Shown here piece after piece: positions 17,670-26,234 of a stretch of 64,000 bases of DNA. The notes beneath the pieces are model-generated. The model worked only from the letters and a program-made list of their open reading frames with translations, made no database searches and was not told the origin of the DNA. The number at the start of each line of letters is the position of its first letter. The stretch's first letter is position 1. This stretch comes from Alphaproteobacteria bacterium. GTDB lineage: Bacteria > Pseudomonadota > Alphaproteobacteria > Paracaedibacterales > CAITNM01. Position numbers and translations under genes: made by a program. The stretch is from contig JAJTEE010000006.1 in the NCBI GenBank assembly GCA_021298215.1, positions 28,234 through 92,233 on the forward strand, written 5' to 3'.

Positions 17670-17743
17670 GGCCGGGTGGCAGAATGGTTATGCAGAGGAT
17701 TGCAAATCCTTGAATGTCGGTTCGATTCCGGTCCCGGCCTCCA
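17670..17743 (+). tRNA. tRNA-Cys (anticodon GCA)
   Basis: 74 bases including an encoded CCA. The acceptor stem GGCCGGG pairs with CCCGGCC, the anticodon loop TTGCAAA gives GCA, and the T arm contains GTTCGATTCC. It ends two bases before the stop of the convergent sigma factor gene. Confidence 0.95.
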
Positions 17744-17744
17744 A

Positions 17745-18575
17745 TTAATGGCTTGCAGAATGAAATTTTATATCCATAAGCTTGAAAGATTTTTGAAGCT
17801 TTCTAATCGCATGTTTTTCTATTTGCCTAACTCTTTCTTTTGTAATGCCATAAGAATGGCTGATTTCTTCTAAGGTTTGAGAAGGTTCTTCAATATATCT
17901 TTTTAGTAAAATCTCTAATTCCCGTTTATTTAAGAATTCTGCAAAGCGTTTGGACATTTGCTTATAATAATTTTGCTCTTCTTCTTGAATAAGCAGAGAA
18001 TCAATCGACTCGCTTTCGTCGGGTAATACATCAACAAAAGTCATTTCATAATCAGGATTTATTTTTTGGTCTAGATACTTATCTTTTTGAGTTAGCTTGT
18101 CATACATATTTTGCACTTCTCGTACGGCAATGTTTAGATCTTTTGCAATTTTCTTTGCAACAGTTGGCTCAAAATATTGTGTATCAACCTTTTCCAAGTT
18201 TCTTTTTAAATAACGCAACTGAAAGAATAATTTTTTATGCGTCGTTGTTGTGCCTACTCTTACAATTGACCAATTGCGCATAACATAATCTTGGCAATAA
18301 GCGTTTACCCACCATCTAGCATAGCTTGAAAAGCGGACACCTCGAGTGGAATCATATTTATGCAAAGCAACGCATAATCCTAACCACGCTTCTTGGGCTA
18401 GATCTTCGTGTAAAATACCATAATATCGATATTTCTTTACAACACTTAATACCCAGGGCTTGAAAGCACATAAAAGTTTTTTTTCATCTTCTAGTTTATA
18501 AAGCTCTTGCCAATTTTCTATAAGGCGCTCTTCCTCAGATTGCGTTAGAAAGGATGGATGTTTCGATATCGGCAT
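17745..18575 (-). CDS. rpoH: RNA polymerase heat-shock sigma factor, RpoH type
   Basis: 276 residues. Region 2 is clear (EDLAQEAWLGLCVALHKYDSTRGVRFSSYARWWVNAYCQDYVMRNWSIVRVG), followed by the RpoH-typical TTTTHKKLFFQLRYLKR box that separates it from primary sigma factors. Region 4 ends in TLEEISHSYGITKERVRQIEKHAIRKLQ, the -35-binding helix-turn-helix. It would direct chaperone and protease genes during heat or envelope stress. The upstream region to 18772 is very AT-rich and shared with a divergent gene. The dnaK gene in this window seems to use a different control (see 61660). Confidence 0.88.
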   Translation of the reverse strand: MPISKHPSFLTQSEEERLIENWQELYKLEDEKKLLCAFKPWVLSVVKKYRYYGILHEDLAQEAWLGLCVALHKYDSTRGVRFSSYARWWVNAYCQDYVMRNWSIVRVGTTTTHKKLFFQLRYLKRNLEKVDTQYFEPTVAKKIAKDLNIAVREVQNMYDKLTQKDKYLDQKINPDYEMTFVDVLPDESESIDSLLIQEEEQNYYKQMSKRFAEFLNKRELEILLKRYIEEPSQTLEEISHSYGITKERVRQIEKHAIRKLQKSFKLMDIKFHSASH

Positions 18576-18772
18576 TTAATAAAATCACAAAATAAAGTAA
18601 TTATATATTAATCAATAAAAATTTATACTTTGTTAATAATTATAAAATATATAGATATTCTTTATTTAAATTTTATTAGTTGCAGTTGTCCGATTTTTTG
18701 TATTTTTAACTATTATTTAATGTTTTTGATTTAAAAATGAATATTAATATATTGTTCCAAGTAGGTATTATT

Positions 18773-20146
18773 ATGAACGTATCAAAGTCTTTTTTATTGC
18801 TTAGTGTTACATTAGGTTTGTCTCAAGCATCTTTTGCTGGAGAGCATATGGAAGTTCCTGTAACTCAGGATTTTCAATTTTCTCAAGGTGAAGTAGGTGT
18901 TCCTTCTGAAGTGGCACAAGAAAACCTCCTAAAGCAGGAAGAGCAAGTTCAGCCTATGGTAATCCCTGAGGGGCATTCTATGATGAGCGAAATGCCAGCC
19001 TCTGCTTTTGATGGGCAGCAAATGATGCATACAGAATCTGCTCAACCTATGGATAATCCTCAAGTGCAGATGATGAACGAAGAACAAGTTCAGTCTATGG
19101 GAATGCCAGGTACACAAGCAGAACTTGTAAATCAACAGATGATGAGTGAAATGCCTTTAATTGCAAATCATCAGCTTGAGGAATCTCATAATCCTGCCGT
19201 TATCCCTTCTGTAGTTGATAATCCTGTTGCTTTAGAAGTAGCCCCTCCCTCTCTTACTGCGCAAGAAAAAGTGGCAGAAGCAATGGAGGAACTGAAAGAA
19301 AAGAAACTTGAAGAAGCGCAACAAGAAGCGTTGTTGAATAACGACGTGGTATCAGAAGAATCTTTAGTTGCCGCTCCTGCTAAAAAGAAAAAAGCAGGAA
19401 AGAAGAAATTGACAGCTGAAGAGATCCAAGCATTAAAGGCAGCTGGTGCAGAAAAAACTTTAGCTAGAACTGCAGCTCGTAAAGAAGCAGAGGATGCTAA
19501 AAAGCTTGAGCAAAAAATAAATGCTGAGCAAGTTGAAGAAAATATGACAGCAGCTCCTTTATTAACAGAAGAATCTTTAGCTGCTGCTCCTGCGAAAAAG
19601 AAAAAAGCAGGAAAGAAGAAATTGACAGCTGAAGAGATCGGAGCATTAAAGGCAGCTGGTGCAGAAAAAACTTTAGCTAGAGCTGTAGCTCGTAAAGAAG
19701 CAGAGGATGCTAAAAAGCTTGAAGAGAAAATAGAGCTTGAGCATCTAGCTGAAGAGGTTCAACATCACGAGGAAGGATCTGCTGTAGCTATTAGCGGTTC
19801 AGCACACACACAAAACCCATTTGCAGTGTTGTTTTTTACCCCAGAAGAAGCAGTTGATCTCCAAAGAACTATAAATGAAGGAGCTGCTTTTAATAATAAA
19901 AAAATGGATTCAGTAGTAATCGTTGTTGATCCGGCAAAAGGTGAAAACGATGATATTGCTGCTAAAGAAGAAAAACAAGAGCCAGCTATTGTGGTAGGTA
20001 CTCCTGCTGGGCCAGAAGTCAATTTTGAAGCAGAAGTATCTAAAAATGGAGATGCTGTTGCGTCAAAAGAGGGCATGGATCAGAAAGACCCGGCGTCTGT
20101 TGCCGAAATTCCTGGTGAACATCAGCAAGAAATAGCTGCCCAGTAA
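18773..20146 (+). CDS. Repetitive Lys/Ala/Glu-rich exported protein
   Basis: 457 residues from the ATG at 18773, chosen over an in-frame ATG at 18737 because it begins a textbook signal peptide ([24 protein letters not shown]). After cleavage come a Met/Gln/Pro-rich segment with repeated QQMM.SEMP and EEQVQ(S/P)M phrases (about 25-150) and then two nearly identical 55-residue Lys-rich units. The last part is an acidic tail containing [26 protein letters not shown], a possible small folded strand-helix. No family recognised. The style, exported, repetitive and highly charged, suggests a surface or host-facing role, which is inference. A strong terminator follows. Confidence 0.75.
   Translation: MNVSKSFLLLSVTLGLSQASFAGEHMEVPVTQDFQFSQGEVGVPSEVAQENLLKQEEQVQPMVIPEGHSMMSEMPASAFDGQQMMHTESAQPMDNPQVQMMNEEQVQSMGMPGTQAELVNQQMMSEMPLIANHQLEESHNPAVIPSVVDNPVALEVAPPSLTAQEKVAEAMEELKEKKLEEAQQEALLNNDVVSEESLVAAPAKKKKAGKKKLTAEEIQALKAAGAEKTLARTAARKEAEDAKKLEQKINAEQVEENMTAAPLLTEESLAAAPAKKKKAGKKKLTAEEIGALKAAGAEKTLARAVARKEAEDAKKLEEKIELEHLAEEVQHHEEGSAVAISGSAHTQNPFAVLFFTPEEAVDLQRTINEGAAFNNKKMDSVVIVVDPAKGENDDIAAKEEKQEPAIVVGTPAGPEVNFEAEVSKNGDAVASKEGMDQKDPASVAEIPGEHQQEIAAQ
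19355..19732 (+). repeat. Two direct repeats of 165 bases inside the exported protein gene
   Basis: Copies at 19355-19519 and 19568-19732, nearly identical at the DNA level, separated by 48 bases. Each encodes 55 residues from EESL(V/A)[12 protein letters not shown] to EAEDAKKLE(Q/E)KI. The high DNA identity implies a recent duplication and a potential for copy-number change by recombination. Confidence 0.9.
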
Positions 20147-20170
20147 ACAGCAGTTCTCATGAGGAATCAA

Positions 20171-20200
20171 ATGCTCTTCTGAAAAGAAGAGCATTTTTTT
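20171..20200 (+). terminator. Rho-independent terminator
   Basis: Perfect 10-bp stem ATGCTCTTCT / AGAAGAGCAT with a GAAA loop, followed by a run of T. Lies 24 bases after the stop of the repetitive exported protein gene and insulates rph. Confidence 0.93.
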
Positions 20201-20253
20201 ATTCTAAATTTTGTATTTTAGCGGTAATCTACTATAAAAAAATAAAGCACAAA

Positions 20254-20973
20254 ATGACACGTATTGATAAGCGTAACACGGATGATCTTCGTCCGATCTT
20301 TTTAGGTCCAGGTTTTGCAAAGTTTGCCCATGGATCATGTTTTGTAAAATTTGGTGATACTCATGTGTTATGCACTGCTACCATCGAAGAAAAAGTTCCA
20401 CCATTCTTAAAAAACACAAAAAGTGGCTGGATTACTGCCGAATACGGCATGCTTCCATGTTCTACTCAAGATCGAATGGACAGAGAGGCCTCAAAGGGTA
20501 AGCAATCAGGTCGTACGCAGGAAATTCAGCGACTTATTGGTCGTAGTCTTCGTGCGATAGTTGATCTTAAAGCACTAGGTGAGCGCCAAATCAAGATTGA
20601 TTGCGATGTTTTACAAGCAGATGGTGGAACACGTACAGCCAGCATCACCGGCGCTTATGTTGCCTTATACCAAGCACTACAGAGATTAGTTAATAGAAAA
20701 CAGCTTAATGCTATTCCATTGATTGATCAGGTTGCGGCAATTTCTTGTGGGATATACCAACAAGAAGCATTGCTTGATTTAAACTATGTGGAAGATTCTT
20801 CATCCGAGGTTGATGCGAATTTTGTTTTAACAGCAAGCGGCAAAATTATTGAAGTGCAAGCTTGTGCAGAAAAAGCCCCATTTGATCAACAGCAATTTTT
20901 AGATATGTTGGCTCTTGCGCAAAAAGGTGCAGGACAATTATTTGAGCTTCAGAAAAAAGCTTTAAATCTTTAG
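20254..20973 (+). CDS. rph: Ribonuclease PH
   Basis: 239 residues, normal length. Phosphorolytic 3'-5' exonuclease that trims the 3' end of tRNA precursors. Family landmarks: [18 protein letters not shown] (26-43), [10 protein letters not shown], the [17 protein letters not shown] motif with the phosphate-binding arginine, and [23 protein letters not shown]. The C-terminal DEDSSAE-type motif appears as [15 protein letters not shown]. Lies between two probable transcription units; hfq follows 87 bases downstream. Confidence 0.95.
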   Translation: MTRIDKRNTDDLRPIFLGPGFAKFAHGSCFVKFGDTHVLCTATIEEKVPPFLKNTKSGWITAEYGMLPCSTQDRMDREASKGKQSGRTQEIQRLIGRSLRAIVDLKALGERQIKIDCDVLQADGGTRTASITGAYVALYQALQRLVNRKQLNAIPLIDQVAAISCGIYQQEALLDLNYVEDSSSEVDANFVLTASGKIIEVQACAEKAPFDQQQFLDMLALAQKGAGQLFELQKKALNL

Positions 20974-21060
20974 TTTTTTATAAAGAAAAATCAACTAGCC
21001 ATTGCCAGAAGTTTTTTCTAGAGATTAAAATACAATGATAAAAGATAAGGAGAGACAAAA

Positions 21061-21384
21061 ATGTCTCATGAAAAATCTGTTAATGTTCAGGATGCTTTTT
21101 TAAATCATATTAGGAAAAATAAAACACCTCTCACCGTTTTTTTAGTAAATGGAGTAAAACTACAAGGCACTATTACATGGTTTGATAGTAATACAATTTT
21201 ACTTAGGCGTGAGGGCCATGCTCAACTAATTTACAAGCATGCGATTTCAACGTTAATGCCACATGGGCCTGTATCAATTCTGGATTACCAAAATAACGAT
21301 CGCGAAGATCGGCATACTCAAAATTCAGCAGAATCAGAAGACATTGATGATTTTGATGAAACGATGGAAGAATCTGAAATTTAA
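21061..21384 (+). CDS. hfq: RNA chaperone Hfq
   Basis: 107 residues. Sm1 motif [35 protein letters not shown] and Sm2 motif [10 protein letters not shown] are complete, and the hexamer core ends at about residue 72. The C-terminal tail (about 35 residues) is acidic, ending in a run of Asp/Glu, a tip known in other Hfq proteins to help release RNA from the core. AAGGAGAG upstream of the ATG is a strong ribosome binding site. Presence of Hfq suggests small-RNA control, though none is visible here. The gene stops two bases before the opposite-strand tRNA-Leu. Confidence 0.95.
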   Translation: MSHEKSVNVQDAFLNHIRKNKTPLTVFLVNGVKLQGTITWFDSNTILLRREGHAQLIYKHAISTLMPHGPVSILDYQNNDREDRHTQNSAESEDIDDFDETMEESEI

Positions 21385-21386
21385 TA

Positions 21387-21471
21387 TGGTGCGGTTGAGA
21401 AGACTCGAACTTCCACGGATTGCTCCACAGCGACCTCAACGCTGCGTGTCTACCAATTCCACCACGACCGC
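21387..21471 (-). tRNA. tRNA-Leu (anticodon GAG)
   Basis: 85 bases with encoded CCA. Anticodon stem CAGCG/CGCTG encloses TTGAGGT, giving GAG; a long variable arm (class II) and GTTCGAGTC T loop are present. The acceptor stem GCGGTCG with CAACCGC has a C-A mismatch at the sixth pair. Confidence 0.9.
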
Positions 21472-21521
21472 AGGTGGAAAACATAGCAAAGTTAATGCAG
21501 CTATACAAGACTTGCTATGTA

Positions 21522-21992
21522 CTACAATAAAGAGTTCGCGCCACTAATTTCGCAAGTTCCTGGATTTTTTTCAATGTTAGCTTTTAAAATTTCGCTGTTT
21601 TCCAGCACGAGAAGGAATCGTGTGCAGCGGAAACCCATGTGTTTTTCTGTAAGATCTAACCCCAGGTTCAAAGCTTTGGTTAAAGCAGCGCTGCCGTCCG
21701 CTAACATAATGATATCTGCATTTGGTGCTATTTGTTCTTTCCAAGCTTGCATTACGAAAGCATCATTAACCGCCATACAAATAATCTTTTCATAACCCTT
21801 TTCTCTCAAGTTCTTTTCATGAGTCACAAAACTTGGCAGCTGAATCTGTGAGCAGGTAGGGGTAAAAGCTCCCGGGAGACCAAATAGGATTGTCTTACCC
21901 TTGAATAATTCAGTAGTGCTAATTTCTTTTTTTTCGCCTGATTCAATGATTTGTACTGTTAGATCAGGAATTTTCGTTGTTGGAATAGACAT
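21522..21992 (-). CDS. Peroxiredoxin of the Prx5 (AhpE-like redoxin) type
   Basis: 156 residues, thioredoxin fold. The peroxidatic site is GLPGAFTPTCSQIQLPSF, with the reactive Cys at about residue 47, and the C-terminal half has the VNDAFVMQAWKEQ helix typical of type-5 peroxiredoxins, which reduce hydrogen and alkyl peroxides with glutathione/glutaredoxin or thioredoxin. A second cysteine (FRCTRF) and a third (GTCEISG) could act in resolving. No signal peptide. Starts ATG at 21992; its upstream region contains one half of a CIRCE-like site, judged not to be functional. Confidence 0.88.
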   Translation of the reverse strand: MSIPTTKIPDLTVQIIESGEKKEISTTELFKGKTILFGLPGAFTPTCSQIQLPSFVTHEKNLREKGYEKIICMAVNDAFVMQAWKEQIAPNADIIMLADGSAALTKALNLGLDLTEKHMGFRCTRFLLVLENSEILKANIEKNPGTCEISGANSLL

Positions 21993-22239
21993 ACTGGCCT
22001 TGAGTGCTAAATATCTGCTGAAGAATACTAAACCTTGGTATTTTACTCAAGAAGTGAAAAGTTATTAGAAGGAAAAATATTATTTCTGCAAACAGTATAA
22101 TTAACTTCTTAAAATTATTTTTTTAACTGCATTGAGCATTGAGATTTCATTTTAATCCTTTATTTTAAAATTTGCTGACTTTTTCTTGTTTTTTATAGGA
22201 TTTTTTGGCTAATCTATATGGAATGGGAGGAATGTATTA

Positions 22240-23535
22240 ATGCATGGCGAATTCGGCATAACTAATATAGCGTTAGTGATACTAATAGCGCTGATATTTG
22301 GTCTCGGCATGACGAGACTAAAGCAACCTCCTATTTTGGGATATATAATCGCTGGTCTTATTCTTGGTCCCTCTGGGCTTGCTTATGTTGAATCGCGTGA
22401 TCAAGTAAGTATTCTTGCTGAAATGGGTGTGCTACTTTTACTATTTGTAATAGGCATTGAGCTGAATTTGCGCACATTCAAAAAAGTTTGGCTCGTGACG
22501 TCGCTTGCAACTCTTTTTCAAATTGTTATATGCACTGGCGTTACCTGGGCTATCTCATATTTTTTAGGATGGGGCAGCGGGCTCCCCGTATTATTAGGAT
22601 TCATTACAGCGATTTCTTCAACAGCTGTTGCTGTTAAAATGCTAGATACAATTGGGGAGACCAATTCCGAAATTGGGCAAATAAGTATAGGTATTCTTAT
22701 TGCACAAGATTTTGCCATCGTTCCGATGATTCTAATTTTGCGTAATTATCACGCCGATCTGTCAATTCTAGGACTTTTTTCAAAACTATTGCTTGCGGTG
22801 GGTATTATTGCAGGGCTCATTTATTATCTTAGTCAAAAGCAACGTGTGCGCATTGGATTTTTGGCAGATGTTATTCGTCAGAAGGATTTATTGCCTTTAG
22901 TGAGTTTAGTTTTTTGTTTTGCAGCCGCTGCACTTTCAGGAGTAATAGGGCTTTCTGCTGCGTATGGTGCCTTTTTAGCTGGTTTAACAATCGGAAACAC
23001 TCATGAAAGAAGCGCTGTATTAGACACCGTTAAACCTATTCAGAGCACACTGATAATGGTGTTTTTCTTATCCATCGGAATATTAATGGATGTTGGGTTT
23101 ATTTACCTGCATTTAGGGACGTTTATTTTGCTGTTGCTATTAATAACAGTGGGTAAAACAGCCATTAATATTCTTATTTTGCGCTTTTTACAAATACCTT
23201 GGTCAGAAGCATTTCTAGTCGGCGTTGTTCTTGCCCAAATCGGTGAGTTTGCATTTTTGATGGCCTCTATTGGTCACGAAGCAAAAATCATTGATGAATT
23301 CGGAGAAAAGCTAATTTTATCTTTAACAGCGCTTTCCTTGTTGTTTAGCCCTATTTGGATGACCCTTGCGCGGCATTTGAAGAATATTACCGATGACTCA
23401 AAAATATCTATAAAAGATGTTGTGGCCTGGCTTACTTTGCCCGGAAGTCATTTTCTGAAATTTGTATGGAAAAGGGCGGCGAAAGAATGGAAAGAAGAAG
23501 AAAAAAGTATTAAGCATCCGAGTGATGATGCCTGA
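22240..23535 (+). CDS. KefB-type monovalent cation:proton antiporter (CPA2)
   Basis: 431 residues with about 12-13 transmembrane helices and a short charged tail. CPA2 landmarks: LGYIIAGLILGPSGLAYV (about 33-50), ELGVLLLLFVIGIELNLR and the ion-site region AISSTAVAVKMLDTIGETNSEIGQISIGILIAQDFAIVPMI, which contains the conserved Gln-Asp. Exchanges K+ or Na+ for protons. No C-terminal TrkA-N/RCK nucleotide-binding domain follows, so ligand gating as in KefB/KefC of E. coli is unlikely. GGGAGGA upstream supports the ATG. It overlaps rnhB by 11 bases. Confidence 0.85.
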   Translation: MHGEFGITNIALVILIALIFGLGMTRLKQPPILGYIIAGLILGPSGLAYVESRDQVSILAEMGVLLLLFVIGIELNLRTFKKVWLVTSLATLFQIVICTGVTWAISYFLGWGSGLPVLLGFITAISSTAVAVKMLDTIGETNSEIGQISIGILIAQDFAIVPMILILRNYHADLSILGLFSKLLLAVGIIAGLIYYLSQKQRVRIGFLADVIRQKDLLPLVSLVFCFAAAALSGVIGLSAAYGAFLAGLTIGNTHERSAVLDTVKPIQSTLIMVFFLSIGILMDVGFIYLHLGTFILLLLLITVGKTAINILILRFLQIPWSEAFLVGVVLAQIGEFAFLMASIGHEAKIIDEFGEKLILSLTALSLLFSPIWMTLARHLKNITDDSKISIKDVVAWLTLPGSHFLKFVWKRAAKEWKEEEKSIKHPSDDA

Positions 23536-24142
23536 TTTTTCTTTTGAGGAAACTTATTCGTCAAAAAAAGTAGCAGGCCTTGATGAGGCAGGCTGCGGAC
23601 CCTGGGCAGGCCCTGTGGTGGCTGCAGCTGTTATGTTTTTTGAATACAATCAAGAAACTTGGAATGCTTTAAATGACTCAAAGAAGTTAAGTTTAAAAAA
23701 ACGCCAAGAATGCTTTGAATTATTAATAAATTCATCCACTCTTGTCTATGGGATTGGTATTTCCTCCGTGGAAGAAATTGATACATTGAATATTGCAAAT
23801 GCAACGTGCTTAGCGATGAAAAGGTCTCTAGAATCACTATCAATGCGTCCCGATCATGTGCTAATAGATGGTAATCGTAAACCATCGATAGATATTCCCT
23901 TTACCATGATTATAAAAGGAGACAGCCTTTCTTTAAGCATTTCTGCTGCTTCTATCATTGCAAAAGTAACTCGCGACCAAATAATGCATGACCTTGAAAA
24001 AGATTATCCAGAATATTATTGGTCAAGAAATGCAGGGTACGGAACAGCATTGCACCAAAAGGCTCTGAAAAAGCATGGAGTCACCCCTCATCATAGAAGA
24101 AGTTTTGCCCCAATTCGAGCTCTCTTGGGAGAAGTTGCATGA
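23525..24142 (+). CDS. rnhB: Ribonuclease HII
   Basis: 205 residues from ATG 23525 (a second ATG follows at 23528); an upstream in-frame ATG at 23462 would add a basic tail lying inside the antiporter gene and is rejected. Cleaves RNA in RNA-DNA hybrids, including single misincorporated ribonucleotides. Catalytic residues: the Asp-Glu pair in VAGLDEAGCGPWAGPVV, Asp in VLIDGNRKP and Asp in AKVTRDQIM. The GY-G motif (NAGYGTALH) follows. Overlaps the next gene by ATGA, so the two are translationally coupled. Confidence 0.94.
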   Translation: MMPDFSFEETYSSKKVAGLDEAGCGPWAGPVVAAAVMFFEYNQETWNALNDSKKLSLKKRQECFELLINSSTLVYGIGISSVEEIDTLNIANATCLAMKRSLESLSMRPDHVLIDGNRKPSIDIPFTMIIKGDSLSLSISAASIIAKVTRDQIMHDLEKDYPEYYWSRNAGYGTALHQKALKKHGVTPHHRRSFAPIRALLGEVA

Positions 24143-24846
24143 CGTATTGGATGTATGGTTGGCATGCATGTCAGGCTGCTCTTAATAATCCTATCAGGAA
24201 AATTGAGAAAATACTTTTAGACAAACGCCAAGATCCAGCTAAATTACAGCTAAATAGAAAAATTCCTTTAGAAAAAGTTGATACAAAAATTATTGAACAA
24301 AAAGTTGGGAAAGAATCAGTTCATCAAGGAATTACTATATGTGCGCATGAATTGCTTACGGAAGATATTTCATTTTTAAGTGCGGATGTTCCCATGAATG
24401 TCGCAATACTTGATCAAATTACAGATCCACATAACGTGGGTGCTATCTGGAGATCCTGCGCAGTTTTTGGAATCACAGCTATTGTTACCACAGAACGTAA
24501 CAGCGCTCCTGAATCAGGTGCTTTAGCAAAATCTGCATCTGGAGCGTTAGAGTTTGTTCCGCGCATTGAAGTAAAAAATCTTGCAGCATCTCTAGCAGAA
24601 TTAAAAGAATATGGTTTTTGGATTTATGGTTTTTCTGAGCATTCAAAAGCAACGCTTCAAAAATTTTCTTTTGCTAAAAAAACTGCTTTGATTTTTGGCA
24701 ATGAAGGTGATGGGATGCGATCTTTAACAATGAAAAATTGTGACGAAACGCTTCAATTGCCTACGTCTAAGAATTTTCAAACACTCAATGTTTCAAACGC
24801 TGCAGCTATTGCGCTGTATGAGGTTTTTAAGCAAACTCATTCTTAG
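24139..24846 (+). CDS. rlmB: 23S rRNA 2'-O-methyltransferase, RlmB/TrmH (SpoU) family
   Basis: 235 residues. An N-terminal substrate-binding domain (MYGWHACQAALNNPIRKIEKILLD) precedes the knotted SPOUT catalytic domain. Motif 1 is ITDPHNVGAIWRSCAVFGI, motif 2 ALIFGNEGDGMR and motif 3 LPTSKNFQTLNVSNAAAIALYEV, all intact. RlmB methylates the ribose of G2251 in 23S rRNA in E. coli; the exact target here is an inference. Part of a run rnhB-rlmB-lpdA. Confidence 0.85.
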   Translation: MTYWMYGWHACQAALNNPIRKIEKILLDKRQDPAKLQLNRKIPLEKVDTKIIEQKVGKESVHQGITICAHELLTEDISFLSADVPMNVAILDQITDPHNVGAIWRSCAVFGITAIVTTERNSAPESGALAKSASGALEFVPRIEVKNLAASLAELKEYGFWIYGFSEHSKATLQKFSFAKKTALIFGNEGDGMRSLTMKNCDETLQLPTSKNFQTLNVSNAAAIALYEVFKQTHS

Positions 24847-24854
24847 AGGTTGTT

Positions 24855-26234
24855 ATGACAAAAAAAATTATCGTTATTGGTGCTGGTCCTGGTGGATACG
24901 TATGTGCCATTCGAGCAGCTCAACTTGGAGCTGATGTTACAGTCATAGATGTTAATAAACGTCATGGAGGTACATGTTTAAATGTAGGATGTATTCCCTC
25001 AAAAAACCTTCTTCAAGCCTCTTATGAATATTACAAAGTTAACCATTCCCTTTCAAAGTTTGGCATCTCGGTTGAGAGATTATCAATGGATATTTATCAG
25101 CTGCAAAAGCAAAAATCCCAAATTCTTAATGAGTTAGGCCAGGGAATTGAATTCTTATTCAAAAAGAATTTTATACGTTTCATTCAAGAAAAAGCAGAAA
25201 TATCTGGATTAAATCAAGTAAAGGCAGGCAAAGAACTGCTAAATGCAGATGCAATAATTATTGCATCGGGATCTACTCCTCGAACAATCCCAAACCTTTC
25301 TATAGATGAAACAGTAGTGCTCTCTTCCGCAGGGGCTCTTGATCTTAATCATGTGCCAAATACGTTAGTCGTTGTTGGAGCGGGTTATATAGGGTTAGAG
25401 TTAGGTGTTGTTTGGTCCAGGCTTGGATCAAAAGTACATATTGTTGAAGCCGCTGATAGAATTGCGCCTGGTTTGGACAGTGATTTAAGTCAAGCACTGT
25501 ACGCTTCCCTTCAAAAGCAAGGAATTATTTTTCATCTGGGCATTAAAATCAAAGCATTTAATAAAAATAAAACAAGAGCAGAAATGGTTTTAGAAAAAGA
25601 TGGTAAGACGGAGAATTTATCGGCTGATAAAATTCTCGTGTCTATTGGGCGCGTACCATATACAGACGGTCTTAATCTTGAAAAGATGAACATTAAGAAA
25701 ACACCGGAGGGATATATAAAAGTCAACGAATGGGGTGAGACATCGGTTAATGATATTTATGCTATCGGTGATGTCACGGAAGGGCCTATGCTCGCGCATA
25801 AGGCTGAAGAAGAAGGTATCGCCGTTGCGGAACATATTATGGGATTGTCGTCGCATGTTGATTACAATGTTATTCCGGCCGTTATTTATACAAAACCAGA
25901 AGTTGCTTCGGTGGGCTTTTCTGAGCATCAACTGCAAGAGTCGCAGGTTCCTTACAAAGCTAGTAAGTTTTTATTTTCTGCGAACAGTCGTGAAAAAGCT
26001 ACTCATGATACAGAAGGTTTTGTTAAACTCCTCAGCCATCAAGAAACAGGACTGGTATTGGGGGCGCACATTATTGGGAGTCACGCTGGCACAATGATAG
26101 CTCAAGTAGCTCAAGCTATGCAGTTACGAGCAAATGTTGAAGATATAGCGCGTACCTGTTGCGCGCATCCAACTCATAGTGAAGCCATTAAAGAGGCTGC
26201 TTGGAATGGATTTGCTAATGCAATTCATTCTTGA
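24855..26234 (+). CDS. lpdA: Dihydrolipoyl dehydrogenase (E3)
   Basis: 459 residues, flavoprotein disulfide reductase. FAD-binding GAGPGGYVCAIRAAQLG at 9-25, redox pair GGTCLNVGCIPSK at about 37-49, NAD-binding GAGYIGLELG, and the C-terminal dimer/active-site motif CCAHPTHSEAIKEA with His-Glu. It reoxidises lipoyl groups of 2-oxoacid dehydrogenases and the glycine cleavage system. The partner E1/E2 genes are not in the window, so it could serve either pyruvate or 2-oxoglutarate dehydrogenase. The 3' end overlaps the convergent Rsm22 gene by 20 bases. Confidence 0.95.
   Translation: MTKKIIVIGAGPGGYVCAIRAAQLGADVTVIDVNKRHGGTCLNVGCIPSKNLLQASYEYYKVNHSLSKFGISVERLSMDIYQLQKQKSQILNELGQGIEFLFKKNFIRFIQEKAEISGLNQVKAGKELLNADAIIIASGSTPRTIPNLSIDETVVLSSAGALDLNHVPNTLVVVGAGYIGLELGVVWSRLGSKVHIVEAADRIAPGLDSDLSQALYASLQKQGIIFHLGIKIKAFNKNKTRAEMVLEKDGKTENLSADKILVSIGRVPYTDGLNLEKMNIKKTPEGYIKVNEWGETSVNDIYAIGDVTEGPMLAHKAEEEGIAVAEHIMGLSSHVDYNVIPAVIYTKPEVASVGFSEHQLQESQVPYKASKFLFSANSREKATHDTEGFVKLLSHQETGLVLGAHIIGSHAGTMIAQVAQAMQLRANVEDIARTCCAHPTHSEAIKEAAWNGFANAIHS

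Noticed and set aside
21203..21508. 101-codon minus-strand frame across the tRNA-Leu gene
   Set aside because: It reads through a well-formed tRNA and antisense to hfq.
22001..22010. TTAGCACTC on the minus strand before the peroxiredoxin gene, identical to a CIRCE half-site
   Set aside because: No second half-site at the required 9-base spacing; a single 9-mer is expected by chance.
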